DNA of 64,000 nt from Panulirus ornatus (GCF_036320965.1 NC_092265.1:7562501-7626500); one strand, 5' to 3'; counted from the first letter of the stretch, positions 51,601 to 63,647 are shown. Notes: a model not told the origin generated them from the sequence alone. Numbers and translations are program-made.

Positions 51601-52571
51601 CCATTTAGAAATGTGTTTAAATGACGCTTTGAATGAGCCTTACGGGATCATTTTGTTGAAATATTAAAGGGCATTTTTATTCCAGTTATTACTTATCGTA
51701 GTGGATGAATGTGTAATCATGTTTGCCGATGGTTCGTAGCACACTTAGACCGCGGTAGGGGCAAGGCTTAGGATCCTGAGTGTGTTAAGTTGATTTATAT
51801 TAAGGAATGTGTGGTTTTGGCTAGGCTCAGACCCTTGGAACCGGTGGCCTGTTAGTTATTTATTCACTTTAGAGCCCGGAACGGAGTGATAAAGGTTAGT
51901 TATTACGTTTTTATCATGGGAATTATGATTTTGAATTTAATTTGACAGCCATTGTACATGTTGCCAGATTAAGGGTTGTTTTGAGTTAGAAGCAAACTGT
52001 TTGGCAAGTGATATGAGGAGGATGCAGACACAAGGTATGTTTACAGGATAATGAGTGAGGAAATTTTGTAATACGATAAGAAGTGATGTAAATGACTTGG
52101 TGAATAATACAGTAAGGCAAAGATTTATGTATTGATGGAGTAGGATAAGTGACGGTCGGTTGTACATGTATGCATGTTATACGTAGTGTAGTGCAATAAG
52201 GGACAGACACATGAAAGATCAGTGTATACATGGGGGTAAAGTTTATATTATAGTAAAGGAAATTACCGCGAAAGGTAAATTTATACGTTGCTGGTATGTC
52301 ATACAGTAAAGGTGTTGTAAAGGAGTGTTGTAAAGTTTAATAGGACGAGCTGTGTCTGAGGCAAAAATATAAAATGAAAAAGGAAGAGGAAATTGGATGC
52401 GTTTAGGACGGTGAGGAAAAGTCGGGTTACAATATCAAAAATCTAAATTTTCTTAAGAACTAAGACTCTTTTCGGACCCACGAACCATTTAACGGGCTTA
52501 ATTAGGAATAAAAAAAAAAAGATTAGCCATGGTATGATATTTACTTTGTGTTTTTTTATATTCGAATTTTG
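48651..52571. other. AT-rich block free of microsatellite arrays
   Basis: Nearly 4 kb of AT-rich sequence with only short homopolymers, the longest array-free stretch in the window. No frame exceeds 81 codons and none shows a family signal. One small exon-like piece with a strong donor (ATG at 50941, CAG|GTAAAG at 50983-50991) is described in the findings. Confidence 0.5.
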
Positions 52572-52989
52572 TTATATATTTATTTTTCTTATTTGTCTGG
52601 TGCTTACGAGTATAATAGAATAACCACGAGTATTATTTCTAGTTCGTTTATTATCGTTAATGATATATCGTTCGTGTAGTAGAACTGGATAACCTTCTTC
52701 ATATGGGTTTGTGGTGTATGTTCTATGCGCATGTGAATTTAGTGCGCATGAGTTGTGTTGTTTGCCTGCGATTCTTTTAATGCACCCATGCGCATCCCTG
52801 TGTGCATTACCTGTGCTTGTGAACACACACACACACACACAGCTGTGTCAATATTGTGTTGAGCTGGAAAAGAAAATATTGTTTTTACCCGTACGTTCCC
52901 TTGTAATCCAATACGTGTGTCCATGTCTTATGTCCTTATACCCACGGGTCATCTTTCCCCATATGGAAACGTTTGCATAACCCGTAAAT

Positions 52990-53062
<73 letters not shown>

Positions 53063-53438
53063 TATTTTTCTCATTAGCCACGAAACTAGCACAGTGCACC
53101 AGACCTGCATCCGCCATCACAGCACAGCTGTGGGTTGATTAACATATAAATGATGTTTATGAATTGAACACCAGGGATTTTCAACCGAGAGAAACTTTTC
53201 TCCCCCCCCCCCTTTTTTTTTTTCCCTCCCTTCGCCAGTCCTTTGTATTTCTCTTGACTTTCAAAAATCCCTGACACACCCACACAAGCATTTACACACA
53301 CACACGCACACACACACACACACACCAGATCAATCATTATGACGTCCATTATATATACAGTTTTGGAGGGGGGTTTGGATTACCCAATGGTGCGAAAGAA
53401 AAAGGAAAAATGGTTATTGCCAAGAGCCAGCAGACTCG
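52572..53438. repeat. (CA)n and (TA)n arrays with poly(C)/poly(T) junction
   Basis: CA at 52824-52841 and 53295-53325, and a TA array at 52992-53060. A CCCCCCCCCC-TTTTTTTTTTTT junction lies at 53201-53223. The sequence between is unique. Confidence 0.9.
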
Positions 53439-53439
53439 T

Positions 53440-53935
53440 AAGTGCTCTCTGTTGGGAGGAAGGGAAAGGGTGGGTGTTGGGCGGACTAAGGGTAGGTAGG
53501 TGGGTTAGTAGGTGGGGGATTTACTGGTGATTAGCCACTGGTGGATTTATTTGGAGGTGGTGGGGCACGGGGTGGGGTGGGGGGGGTGGAGTTTGATTAA
53601 GGCGTGGTCCTCGAATCCAGGGTGTGTGTAGGCAAAGGGGGAAAAGGAGGAGGATGGGGTTGGGTTGGAGGGTAGTGAGGGTGGAGAAGGAAGGGGGAGG
53701 GTGGTTGAAGGGTCGAGGGAGGTCACGAGTAGTATGAAAGGAAGGTGTCAGAGGTCAAAAGGGAGGTTGGACGAAAGGTTGGAGCGTGGCAAGAGAGAAT
53801 GTATCAGGGAGAAGTAAGGTTTTCAAGGGTGGCAGGGAGGTAGTATGAGGAGAAGGAAGAAGGTCTTAAGGGTGGTAGGGAGGTAGTATGAAGGAGATGG
53901 AAGGTTTTTAGGAGTGATAGGGAGGTTGTTTCGGA
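53440..53935. repeat. G-rich tract with degenerate GGGTGGTAGGGAGGTAGTATG units
   Basis: The plus strand is dominated by G runs (for example GGGGTGGGGTGGGGGGGGTGG near 53570). From about 53820, AAGGGTGGTAGGGAGGTAGT-like units recur about every 55-60 bases. Potential G-quadruplex DNA. No gene. Confidence 0.7.
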
Positions 53936-54012
53936 CATGAAGGGTTTTAAGGTTAGATTGGGAGAACTATATATGCTTATACACCCATATCCAAACACAT
54001 TTTTACGCCCGC

Positions 54013-54014
<2 letters not shown>

Positions 54015-54068
<54 letters not shown>

Positions 54069-54351
54069 CAGCCCACCTCACCCCCCCCACCACCGCTTAC
54101 AGAAAGACACACTCACGTTCCAGCGTTCGTCAACACATACCTGGTTACTGCTGAACCTAAGCAGGACGCCCAGGTAATGAAGATGATACACAGTGAAATG
54201 AGGCCACATTATGGCGGGGGGGGGGGGGGGGGGGTGGAGTGGGAGTGGGAGTCATTAAAGAAATATCCCCAGCCGGAGGGAGTGACGTAGGAGTGGCTGT
54301 AGTACCACATCTCTTACCCAGAAAACCACACTGGAAAAACGGGTTGGGTAA

Positions 54352-54415
<64 letters not shown>

Positions 54416-54460
54416 GGTGAATGTCCGAATTGAATCTTGAATACAAGGGTGAGAGGAATA

Positions 54461-54516
<56 letters not shown>

Positions 54517-54596
54517 TCCTCCTCCTCCACATCAGAAATGTTCTCAGACATATATTTAACCCAAATTAGAATACGAGGCGGCGGTTTAGACCGACC

Positions 54597-54660
<64 letters not shown>
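54015..54660. repeat. Microsatellite cluster: CA, G19, CA, CT, GA
   Basis: CA 54015-54067, a run of 19 G at 54216-54234, CA 54355-54411, CT 54463-54511 and GA 54602-54660 within 650 bases. Confidence 0.96.
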
Positions 54661-54661
<1 letters not shown>

Positions 54662-54879
54662 AGCCATGTAAACCATTCTGAGAAGGAATCCTAGATGGAG
54701 AGGGGTGGGAGGGAGGGTGGGGTTGGGAAAGGCAATAAAAGTTGTACCTGAATTAAAGGAGTTAAGCTACGTGGAAAGGTCAGCAGCCATGGACCATACC
54801 TACACTAGGGGTGAGGTTGGGGAAGAGAGACAGGAGAGAGAGAGAGAGAGGGTGGGTGGGTGGTTTATTACTGTGGACT

Positions 54880-55048
54880 GCAGTTCCACAGCTGGAGCTG
54901 ATGAGTGAGGGTTGTATGAAGCAGTTCCACAGCTGGAGCTGATGAGGGAGTGGTGTATGAAGTAGTTCCACAGCTGGAGCTGATGAGGAAGGGTTGTATG
55001 AAGCAGTTCCACAGCTGGAGATGATGAGGGAAGGGTGTATGAAGCAGT
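54880..55048. repeat. 41-bp minisatellite, 4 copies
   Basis: The unit starts GCAGTTCCACAGCTGGAGCT and ends GATGAGGGAGGGTTGTATGAA. It contains the palindrome CAGCTG inside a larger CCACAGCTGGAG dyad. Confidence 0.93.
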
Positions 55049-55084
55049 TCCTTTGGGAGTTGGGTACCGTTTTTGGTGCACGAG

Positions 55085-55205
55085 TTGAAGTGAAAAAGTA
55101 TAACAGGCAAATGAGTAAGGCGAGAGAATCAGGAACAGATAAATGAGTAAGGCGAGAGTGTCAGGAACGGATAAATGAGTAAGGCGAGAGAGTCAGGAAC
55201 GTATG
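55085..55205. repeat. 37-bp repeat, 3 copies
   Basis: The unit reads AAATGAGTAAGGCGAGAG followed by a GTCAGGAACGGAT-like segment. The third copy is followed by a diverged tail. Confidence 0.88.
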
Positions 55206-55539
55206 TGAGGTAATTGAACGAGTAATGGATGAGGAGGGGTTAATGGAAATTCAAAAGAGAATGTAAAATGAGAACAAAAGATAATAGTGAAGAGACGTAT
55301 AATATGGAGCCGAGAAATATAACATAGAGGAAGGAACGAAGCGTAAATGTAATATGTCTGCCTGTACAAGGAGGGAAGCATAGAATGACTTAAGACTCGA
55401 GCATTATATTGTTATCATGGCTGTGGACACCATCATGCTGGCTCTATCAAAACATCATTCCTGTGGTCTATATTGGGTTTTACGATTCATTTATTCTTCA
55501 TCTTTCCTTGTCATTGTTTGTCGGTTTTTACATCTTTCT

Positions 55540-55620
55540 TTTTGCGCCTTTGCTCTTTCTTATCAGCTTTCTTTTTGCGTCTTTGCTCTTTCTTATCAGC
55601 TTTCTTTTTCTTCTGTCATT
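55540..55620. repeat. 30-bp repeat of TTTGCTCTTTCTTATCAGCT
   Basis: Two and a half copies of a TTTGCTCTTTCTTATCAGCTTTCTTTTTGCG-type unit. Confidence 0.8.
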
Positions 55621-55914
55621 TGTTTCTCATATTTCTATCTTTTTTTTGTGTGTGTGTGTTTTCGGTACATTGTGTCTGCGATTCAATAACCGCTTTTTTG
55701 CTTCCAAACTTGATAATGGCTATTGTGATTAGTTCATGATTTTTACATGATCGTAATACCTTGTCATTCCTCGCCTTCTCTCACAAGTTATAACATCCGT
55801 GTGTTTATAATCCGTGTGTTTTGTAATGTACGTGGTTCCGCTTAACGCGGGGCTACACGGAATATGTTCCTTCTCCCATGGAACTGCAAAATAGATTCAG
55901 TCTATGTAACCTTC

Positions 55915-56095
55915 CTAGAGTGAACACCTTCCCACGCACCACCTTCCCCTAGTTAGGCTAGTATCTTCCTCATTTAGTCAGCACCTTCCAAGTTAGCTTT
56001 AGCATCATCCTAGTTACGTCACCATCTTCCTCATTGATTTACCACCTTCCAAGTTAGGTATCACCTTCCTAGTTACGGAGCATCTTTCTAATATG
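55915..56095. repeat. Degenerate CACCTTCCTAGTTAGGT repeat tract
   Basis: Variants such as ACCTTCCCCTAGTTAGG, ACCTTCCAAGTTAGCTT, ACCTTCCAAGTTAGGTATC and ACCTTCCTAGTTACG recur about every 20-35 bases. The tract runs into the end of the receptor-like fragment. Confidence 0.65.
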
Positions 56096-56380
56096 ATCCT
56101 CTCCCAAGGTAAGTGACAGGGCCTGCTTCAGGTCCTCCATAGATGTCAGAGGTTCAGCCACGACACATGTTCTAGACTGATATGAATATGTTCTAGGTTC
56201 TTTGTTATGATGAACCACTTTGGACGTAAATGCAGGCGTCAAATTCGTCCAGAAAATATAAACTGGAAGTAGAGTCTGCACTACACAAGCAAACACTTCA
56301 CTCGTGTTCTTTGGCTGTGTCACTGTCCCTTGACCACATAAATGACCCTTGACTGCGCCAGTGTCACTTGGCAGTGTCAC
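56069..56380 (-). pseudogene. Ionotropic-receptor-like pore and transmembrane fragment
   Basis: In a minus-strand frame of about 103 codons, residues 12-60 read GHLCGQGTVTQPKNTSEVF, then a hydrophobic helix (ACVVQTLLPVYIF), then WTNLTPAFTSKVV. This follows the order pore loop (xxxGQGxxxxP), second or third membrane helix and the [YF]xxNLTAxLT signature of ionotropic glutamate-type and divergent ionotropic receptors. The following EPLTSMEDLKQALSL matches the start of the S2 lobe, where an acidic-Leu pair (EDL) is typical. The frame ends at a stop soon after, and degenerate repeat DNA follows, so S2 is missing. Upstream there is a CGCGCG run and no clear S1. It is probably a pseudogene fragment of a chemosensory receptor. 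Confidence 0.42.
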
Positions 56381-56549
56381 GTCACTAGGACGTGTGAGTG
56401 GTTTAGATCGGATGGGGGCGCGCGCGCGCGTTTTTGACAGGAGTTGTTATGTAGGGTAGTTAGTTCCTCCTGGAAGGTGACAGGGACGAGGGGAAGTGGT
56501 ATGGGGTGCTCTGTTAATGGGCGCCAGGAGTGGTTTTAGGTGAATTGGA

Positions 56550-56790
56550 GGTCCTCAACACATGGGGTTATGGGTTAGGTCAATGGGGTGGTGCTTGGTG
56601 AGGTTGGGAGGTCCTCAATACATGGGGTTATGGGTTAGGTCAATGGGGTGGTGCTTGGTGAGGTTGGGAGGTCCCTCGGGCAGCAGATGGATGGGGAGTA
56701 GGGGGGTGTCAATGTTGAAGTGCTTGGTGAGGTTAGGAGTCCTCTGTCAGGCGGGGGCGGGGGCGGGGGCGGGGGGGGGCGGGGTTGGTG
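56550..56790. repeat. 62-bp duplication and GGGGGC array
   Basis: Two near-identical copies of a unit containing CATGGGGTTATGGGTTAGGT and CAATGGGGTGGTGCTTGGTG (56550-56672). They are followed by a GCGGGGGCGGGGGCGGGG run at 56751-56781 able to form G-quadruplexes. Confidence 0.9.
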
Positions 56791-56898
56791 CTTGGTGAGG
56801 CGTGGTCTTGAACCATCAAGGTCATGAGGTCTGGAGCACGCTCACGGCTGCTGGCCATTGTTCATCACATCTCCAGGATATACGAATCAAGAGCCATG

Positions 56899-56900
<2 letters not shown>

Positions 56901-56972
<72 letters not shown>

Positions 56973-56975
56973 CTA

Positions 56976-57050
<75 letters not shown>
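56901..57050. repeat. (CT)n and (TA)n arrays
   Basis: CT run 56901-56967, a 16-base spacer, then a TA run 56984-57050. Confidence 0.97.
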
Positions 57051-57056
<6 letters not shown>

Positions 57057-58281
57057 GAGATGATTATTGTTGCTCTTCGTGCCCATCACTGTTCAAGTTC
57101 CCTTTCGCTGCATCGCACCAAGACACTAGCAGTTGAGCTAAAGCTTAAATTATATCAAGATTCTTAATCTTCTGTTCAAGAGCTTCTCCAGTTGTCTTAC
57201 ACGTCCACCGCAATGGCAACGTTGTGGCTCCCTGATCATTCTCCTTTTAAAGTACTAGCCGCTGTGGAGTTTGAATAGATTATGTGTTCGCATCCCATTC
57301 AGCGATATATTTACGTATAATAAATACAGGTATGTGCATACTGCACACATCTGGTCGGATCTCTCGATACCGTTGACCGTGGATTATTCTAACCAACCAG
57401 AAAGGGAATTTGTATGGAACATTCTGTTCTTCAACGATGGGAAGAAAGTAGTATATACTGTTACTCATAAACCAAAACGGTATTTCTTTCCGAGAGTATT
57501 AATGACAAAAAGCTATAGTGTTTTCCTTATGGGGAAGTCTTGGAGCGAATAATGGTATATTCTTCTTCTTGCCATTTTGAAAAATATGTCTCCTTCGTCT
57601 TTTGTCTTCCGGACCTCACGTCCAAGCCGGAGGTCATGCAATAGTGCTGACCATACTCCCTCAGGTATCATGAAGTGTTTTTGAAACAGTTTGAGGATGA
57701 AGCCTCCTTAGAACGACCCTGACGATCCTTGAGGAGCGTTGGTATGACCTCGTTGCGGTGGGATGACCTCGTTGCGTTGGGATGACCTCGTTGCGCTGAT
57801 CCTCAAGGTAGTTCGGTCATAGGTCGCAACCACCATGTAGAAGGAATCGTACCTTCGTGTTCGAGGGGTCGTTCAAATGAATCACCAGGATATCTCTTGT
57901 AGCTACGAGGACCTGTGTGGCTGGTGGTGTGTGTGTGTTGGTGTTCATGAGTAACTAGCTCTCGAGTGGAGAGGCTTCTTGTACGCGTTGTGATTTTTTA
58001 CTCCTGTGGTAACCGAGTGTTCCAGACGAAGGAACTGTGCAGTTGCGCATGAAGCTGGTCTAGATAAATCACTCACAGCCTTACATTTATGACTGCTAGA
58101 CCTCGAGTACTTTCGACCTGAAAAGGAGAGAAAATGTAATATCAATGTTAAGCGATTTTATTCGCTTCTTATGACATTATTGCTTCTCTTGAGTACCTGT
58201 ATGAACGACTTGTAAAGAATCGCAATGAAACGAATTTCATCACGGGTAAAAAAGTTGAAGATATAGATGGGTCATAATTTT
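57051..58281. other. Unique sequence with an unassigned 93-codon frame
   Basis: The plus frame 57271-57552 is non-repetitive and mixed in composition, but I recognise no motif, signal peptide or splice context. Three copies of GATGACCTCGTTGCG lie at 57748-57797. Confidence 0.4.
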
Positions 58282-58680
58282 TGGAGGAGGAGGAGGAAGA
58301 GGAGGAGGAGGAGGAGGAGGAGGAGGAGGTCGTGTTTTTTTTTTTTTTATGTTATTACGTTTGCCAAGAATGCATTGTTGTCATGGTTGTGGTTCCATTA
58401 GCTATTACGATGAACAAGAGCGGAGGAGAGACGCGGTTATTTAAATTCTTCATTGATGTGTGCACACGGTAATATAAATTCTTTATTCATATATTATACC
58501 TTGGTAATATAAATTCTTTATTCATATGTTATGCCTTGGCAATATAAATTCTTTATTTATGTATATGCCTTTTGTTTCGCTAATCATTTTGGTGATTTTC
58601 ATTATGAATTAAAGGACAGTTGCACTGATGCTCGCCTGAATTAAAGGACAGTTGCACTGATGCTCGCCTGAATTTTAACA
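58282..58680. repeat. (GGA)n array, 36-bp TATAAATTCTTTATTCATAT repeat and 36-bp duplication
   Basis: GGA run 58282-58328. Three copies of GGTAATATAAATTCTTTATT-type units at 58466-58566. Two copies of GAATTAAAGGACAGTTGCAC plus TGATGCTCGCCT at 58606-58675. Confidence 0.9.
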
Positions 58681-60639
58681 TCAAATGATTCTGTGTAATG
58701 AGAAAGGGAAGCCATTTTGGTCACTCAGCCTCATGATGATCACTGATAAAGATATTCCTATTTTTTTATCTTTTTATATCATCCCCCCACCGCTCGTAAC
58801 ACTGACACGGGGTATTCAGCGGTAGCAACATTGTGGGGCTCATTTGCTCGAAATTGCTTGTTTGAATTACTCCACACAAGTTGAGTGGAACGAACGTGCC
58901 GTCAGCTGTTCTCAGCTCTGACCGCAGACCAGTTGATTGTGGCGATTGTAAGGAGGTCGTCAGATAAAAGGGGACAGAAAGTAAGAAAGGTCCGGTATTT
59001 CCCGGGTGTTGAACTTTTGTTTTAAAAGGTCCTGAGGCGGAATACAATACCGTGTCCAGAGGAGGGGTTATATAGTGTATTATACACGATGCTGTATTTC
59101 ATACATCGCATTACGTTTCGCGGGTGACCAGTGATTGGGTTCTGGTTTTTTCTGTTGAGGCTGGCGATGTTGCACACATCAAGGGTGATGTTGCATGCTG
59201 GGGTGTCGATGTTGTGATGGCGATGTTAAGGTGACGAATTCGACCAAGGTCATGGTAGATGTTGAGCTGAAGCTGTGACGATTTTGTGTGTGTGTTGTGG
59301 TGGTGGTATGTGAGGATAGTGATGTGATGTGTAAGCTTGGAGGGTGATGGATGTACGTACGTTAGGATAGTGAGCGTAGAGTGAACAAGTGACAGTTCAT
59401 GATAGTGACTGTAGACAAGATCAAATATGTTACTTCCCACACCATATACTCTTAAGATCTTCCACAAAGATCTCTATCAACCCTATCATATGTAGTCTAG
59501 CGATGACATTAGACCCAAATTATTATAACTGTAGGTGTAATAAGAAATGGTTACATTATAAATGTGATGACGAAGGATTGCATTAATACGGCAATACAAA
59601 CAGAATGTATAATAAGTAACGGTCAATATAGTATTTATGGTAACAGGAACAAAGCAAGAAACAAAACACGATCACAAACAAAGGGACTGATTGTTTGGAC
59701 TATATAGAGACGAACATACATTGATGACTTCAGCTAAAAGGGTCAAGTGACTTGAAATAATCTGAGTAATGGAGGAGAAAATACCTAGGTAACTTTAGAA
59801 GGCCCAGTACATAAAGGAGAACTTTTAATCATGTGTCTATGTTTATGATAATTTCTTTCTTTTCTTTTTACTTTTCTCCTGTTATATACTTTTTAAGTTA
59901 AAGTATACTTCATTGAGAATATAGATATCCAAGCGAATGTCTTCACATATACGTATAACAGCTTTTTTTTATTTTTTTCCTTGCGTGGTAAGATGTCGGG
60001 TCAGGTGCACTGGACACAGTGGTGGCTCCTTCCAACACCCGTGGTGACGGAGCTGCTTGTGTTCACAGCCTCAGTGACCTTGCCATTCACGACATATATA
60101 GGCGAAACGTTGTTCCCCCACCACCACCCTCACCAGATTAAAGGGAGTTGGAGGATAGAATGCAAGGAATGGCTAAAGGGAAATGAAGAAGGAGAAGGGT
60201 ATCAGAATAGCTCGTGTCAGTAAGGGAACAAGTGGAGACGCCAGGAGAATGACTGGGTCGAAACAAGGGAAGGAGTATTGGAAATATTGTCAATGCTCTT
60301 AAGGATACGTTGTAAAAAGACCATCAGCAATGTTGACTGTTCTCAGTGTCCGTCATTGCATGCAGATCCTACTGTAAAGGGTAATGGTGAGTTGTGGTGC
60401 AATCTGGGACGAGCTAAGTGAATGCTTTGCCAGTTTTACGATGGACGGGTTCGAATATTAAAGGATGAGTGATTTTGGCAATTGAACTTATAGACGTGGG
60501 TCACTGGGATCTCTGTTGTACATGAACTTGATGTACAGTCTGCCTAGACTCTTGCTGGAAAAGGTGTGGTGGTCCGAAATACTTGGTTAAAAAGGTGCAT
60601 ACAAGAGTGTGTACGTGAGTGAGGGGGAGTTGGGTGTCT
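58681..60639. other. Unique sequence, no gene recognised
   Basis: A GATGTT-rich tract at 59160-59300 and an 80-codon plus frame at 59981-60223 without family signal. The last 300 bases may belong to the LINE that follows. Confidence 0.4.
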
Positions 60640-61312
60640 GCTGGCATTACCAGCTGAAGTGCAACTTGACAGACGTACGAAGGAGAGATTGTTGAATGTG
60701 ATCGTGCTGAGAAGGGTTGCATTTGTAACGTCAATATCATATGGTCGAGACGAGTGTGAAAGTTAGGAGTGTAGTTTACGAAAGGTGGAAACCACATGCT
60801 TGAGGATATCCTATGGTGTGGGGCGGGATGATTGCATACGCTAATACACTGTCGTAGAAAGAGTTGGTTCGTTAACGTGGTTTGATGAAGAGGGTCGACC
60901 CGGATGTGCTGAACTGTATCAAAGATATGGAGAGGTTGAGGCAAGAACGACTATGAAGATGTGTATATTAGTAGAGGGAGCGACAGTGAGGGGGAGACCG
61001 AGAAGGAGTTAAAAGGGTGGAGTGAAGAAGGCTTTAGGGTATTTGAGTTTGAAAATTCAGAAGGGCGAAGGTCTTGGATTGAGGGAAATGAATGTTGTGG
61101 TTGTGGTATATGAGGGGCCGACGTGCAGTCAGTGGGTTGAACCAGGACATATGAAGCGGCCGATGGAAACACTGGGGTAGTTTCGAGACTAAATAATGCG
61201 TTTTGGCTACGGTACATTTAACATAACAGCTGGAGGGTTGAATGTGTTCTAATAGGGCTATTACTCTTTTGTTCATGATGCTAATCTCGCTAAAGCAGAA
61301 GAGACAATGAAA
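60640..61312 (+). mobile_element. RTE-like LINE: C-terminal coding end and 3' untranslated tail
   Basis: Plus-strand frames contain RRLLNVIVLRRVAF and KSWFVNVV (compare the family's RWFGHVERM), then VEGATVRGRPRRS with a stop, and GVKKALGYLSLKIQKGEGLG. The VRGRPRRxWxDGVKxAL block is a hallmark of the C-terminal end of RTE-like reverse transcriptase proteins. It is interrupted by stops and a frameshift. The non-coding tail that follows (TTTTGGCTACGGTACATTTA, ACAGCTGGAGGGTTGAATG, GCTAATCTCGCTAAAGCAGA) fits the decapod LINE tails I recall, and it ends at a TA array. Inactive and 5'-truncated. Confidence 0.65.
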
Positions 61313-61316
61313 TATA

Positions 61317-61394
<78 letters not shown>
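61313..61394. repeat. (TA)n microsatellite at LINE 3' end
   Basis: A TA run beginning directly after the LINE tail AATGAAATA. Confidence 0.97.
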
Positions 61395-61395
<1 letters not shown>

Positions 61396-63325
61396 TGGCA
61401 GTGTTATCAGTGATATATAGCTTAAGATAATGTAATCAGTGATGTCAGTGATTTACATTTGCTTTTATCATCAAGAAAACGAAATTTTCTGCAACTGGCT
61501 TCAGGAAACAGAGTCAGGTTCATTTTCAAAATGAAATATATATAACTTACGGAAACTGTGTATGGTGGGAGGACATAGACTATGCTTTCAAACACCTTAG
61601 TATTTATCTGATTCTTTTTTTTTTTTATTCTTTCGGCAGACTGAATCATGCATTATGATGTACTCGAACACACTCACCACGCGTTGTACATATGCATTCC
61701 CCTTGTGGCTAACTCTGGACCCGCGAACATCTACATTCTCGCGCACTTGGGGCATCATCTGTGACTGCCATGTTGTTATCAGTGTTTGCGGCGATATAAC
61801 TTGATCACTGCTGGCCGCAGGTAGGGGCGGACTGCCGCAGCCTCAATTATCATCTTTCACTGTCCACTCTCACTGCACAGTGGCTCACTCACTGCAAGAA
61901 GGAGCCGGGCATTCCAGCTTTCCTTCGCGTAACTCGGAACGGGTTCCGAGGAATCCATTCTTTTACCCTTTGGTGTCGTTTTTTCCCTGAGTTCCTTTAG
62001 GAAAAATGATAATGTAAGTGTAGTTGCTGTAGTTTCTTGCGTGGCTGCAAGCGCTCGTGTGCATATCTTCAAGGGCTTGATGGTGGTTGAGGTGACAGTG
62101 ACTTCTCTATTTGGACGAGCAGGTTATAACTCCAACGACCAGCACCTGGCTAAAGGTGTCATGGCGACTGTCGAGCGCCCATTCCTCCACTATAAACCCT
62201 GTGATGATTGACTCCGGAAACACTGTTATCAAGGCGAATTGAAGGCCTTTAGAGAGGGATCGGTGGGTTAACTTAATGGTACTCTACTTTCAGTTGCATT
62301 CTTCTGACACCACTAGTATCACACTAACCGTTTCTGTCTCTAGCATCTTCACCCCTCCACAAAAAAATCCCCCTCTTTTCTCCTTAATATTTGACGCCAG
62401 TTCTTCCTCTATCAACACTAGTTAAGGAAGTAGAACTCCTCCTCTCAGCCTCGGTCGATGACATACGACCTCTGCAACACACAACATGGTCGTTGGCTAC
62501 ATTCATTTCGTCTGCGTGTGGAAAGCAAACTTTAGATTTTTTTTTCCCTCGTACGCCCCTGTTATCTTAGGCGCTTGTCTACCTATTTTCGCGATACTTG
62601 GAAAGGATAAGAGCCTTAGGCATTGTTATCTGATACCTGATGTTATTTGGTCATTCGACTTATCAGTAAAAACAGGTCTTTGGGGAAAGTGAGAGCACAA
62701 CGAATCACGTCTAAACTTCTTAGAATTTCTGTCCTGCCTCATCGAAATTGAGAAGAATCTTTTATGTAGTCTTAAAAGACTCTGGAAAACTGGATATATT
62801 TACGGGTTATGTATTGGAAAGCTAGATATATATACGGGTTATATACATAACAATTCGTAAGCTACCCACACGAAACATTCTGAAAGCCTTTACGCCACGC
62901 ATTTTGGAAAATGAACTGGTCAGGTTACGTACGTGTAAACAGCTGTGAATTGTACCCTAAGCTGACAAGTGCCTCCTGACATCCCCGTCAGGCCGGTTCA
63001 CAGCTTTCTAAGTCACTCCGAAATGAACTTGAGATTATTATTATTATCATACGCACGGAACCTCTCGTCATGTCGCATATCGTGAGCAACGCCTGGAAAA
63101 CCCAGCCATGTTAGATAAACAGTGTCGCATCATCGTAAAAAAAAATATCCCAACGAAACGAAGATCTTTCTGCATGCAGTCTCACAAGCCGTACCATAAA
63201 TATAAATTATTTACCGTGGGGATTAAATAAGCTTTGGGTAAGGCAGGTGACCCGTTTTCTAAAGCGCTTATACCTTTCTGTGGCCCGTGATCTGTGATGA
63301 ACTGACCGTGCAAACACACAACACG
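61395..63325. other. Unique sequence, no gene recognised
   Basis: Moderately GC-rich at 61690-62200. A 71-codon minus frame at 61857-62072 has no family signal. GATATAT...ACGGGTTAT is duplicated at 62791-62841. Confidence 0.45.
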
Positions 63326-63452
63326 GGCCTCCGTGGTGTAGTGCTTAGCATTACTGACCATGAGTCAGCACGGGCTGCACGGGTTCGAGTCCTTTGCGTG
63401 GCAGTTAGCCCAAACCCATCCCTGCCACTCGATTAATGGGAACCCGGCTTAG

Positions 63453-63491
<39 letters not shown>

Positions 63492-63572
63492 ATGGGGGTA
63501 AAGACATAATCCATATATACAAGGTTAAGGGACGGGGTCACATGGGTGTAAAACTCTCTCACCCTGACACAT
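63326..63572 (+). mobile_element. tRNA-derived SINE with internal (TG)n, most complete copy
   Basis: The head GGGCCTCCGTGGTGTAGTGC is tRNA-like with an A-box region. CTGAC CATGA GTCAG can form an anticodon-like hairpin, and a B box GGGTTCGAGTCC follows at 63380-63391. The body (GCGTGGCAGTTAGCCC, then CCACTCGATTAATGGGAACC) leads to a (TG)n run at 63455-63490. The tail then reads CATGGGGGTAAAGACATAAT and ends near GTAAAACTCTCTCACCC. Two other copies are at 300-598 (minus) and 11320-11474. A functional tRNA gene is unlikely because the acceptor ends do not pair well and the same extra body follows each head. Confidence 0.78.
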
Positions 63573-63594
63573 GAATAGTGATCACACACTCACA

Positions 63595-63597
<3 letters not shown>

Positions 63598-63645
<48 letters not shown>
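63598..63645. repeat. (CT)n microsatellite
   Basis: Perfect CT run just beyond the SINE tail. Confidence 0.97.

Positions 63646-63647
<2 letters not shown>

Noticed and set aside
57271..57552. 93-codon non-repetitive ORF
   Set aside because: It shows no motif, signal peptide or splice context, so a random open frame cannot be excluded.
60501..60944. 147-codon minus-strand ORF
   Set aside because: It is antisense to the presumed LINE coding end and is low in family signal. The plus strand explains the sequence better.
63326..63402. Functional tRNA gene
   Set aside because: It has A- and B-box-like motifs, but acceptor pairing is poor and the same non-tRNA body and tail follow in other copies, so it is a SINE head.
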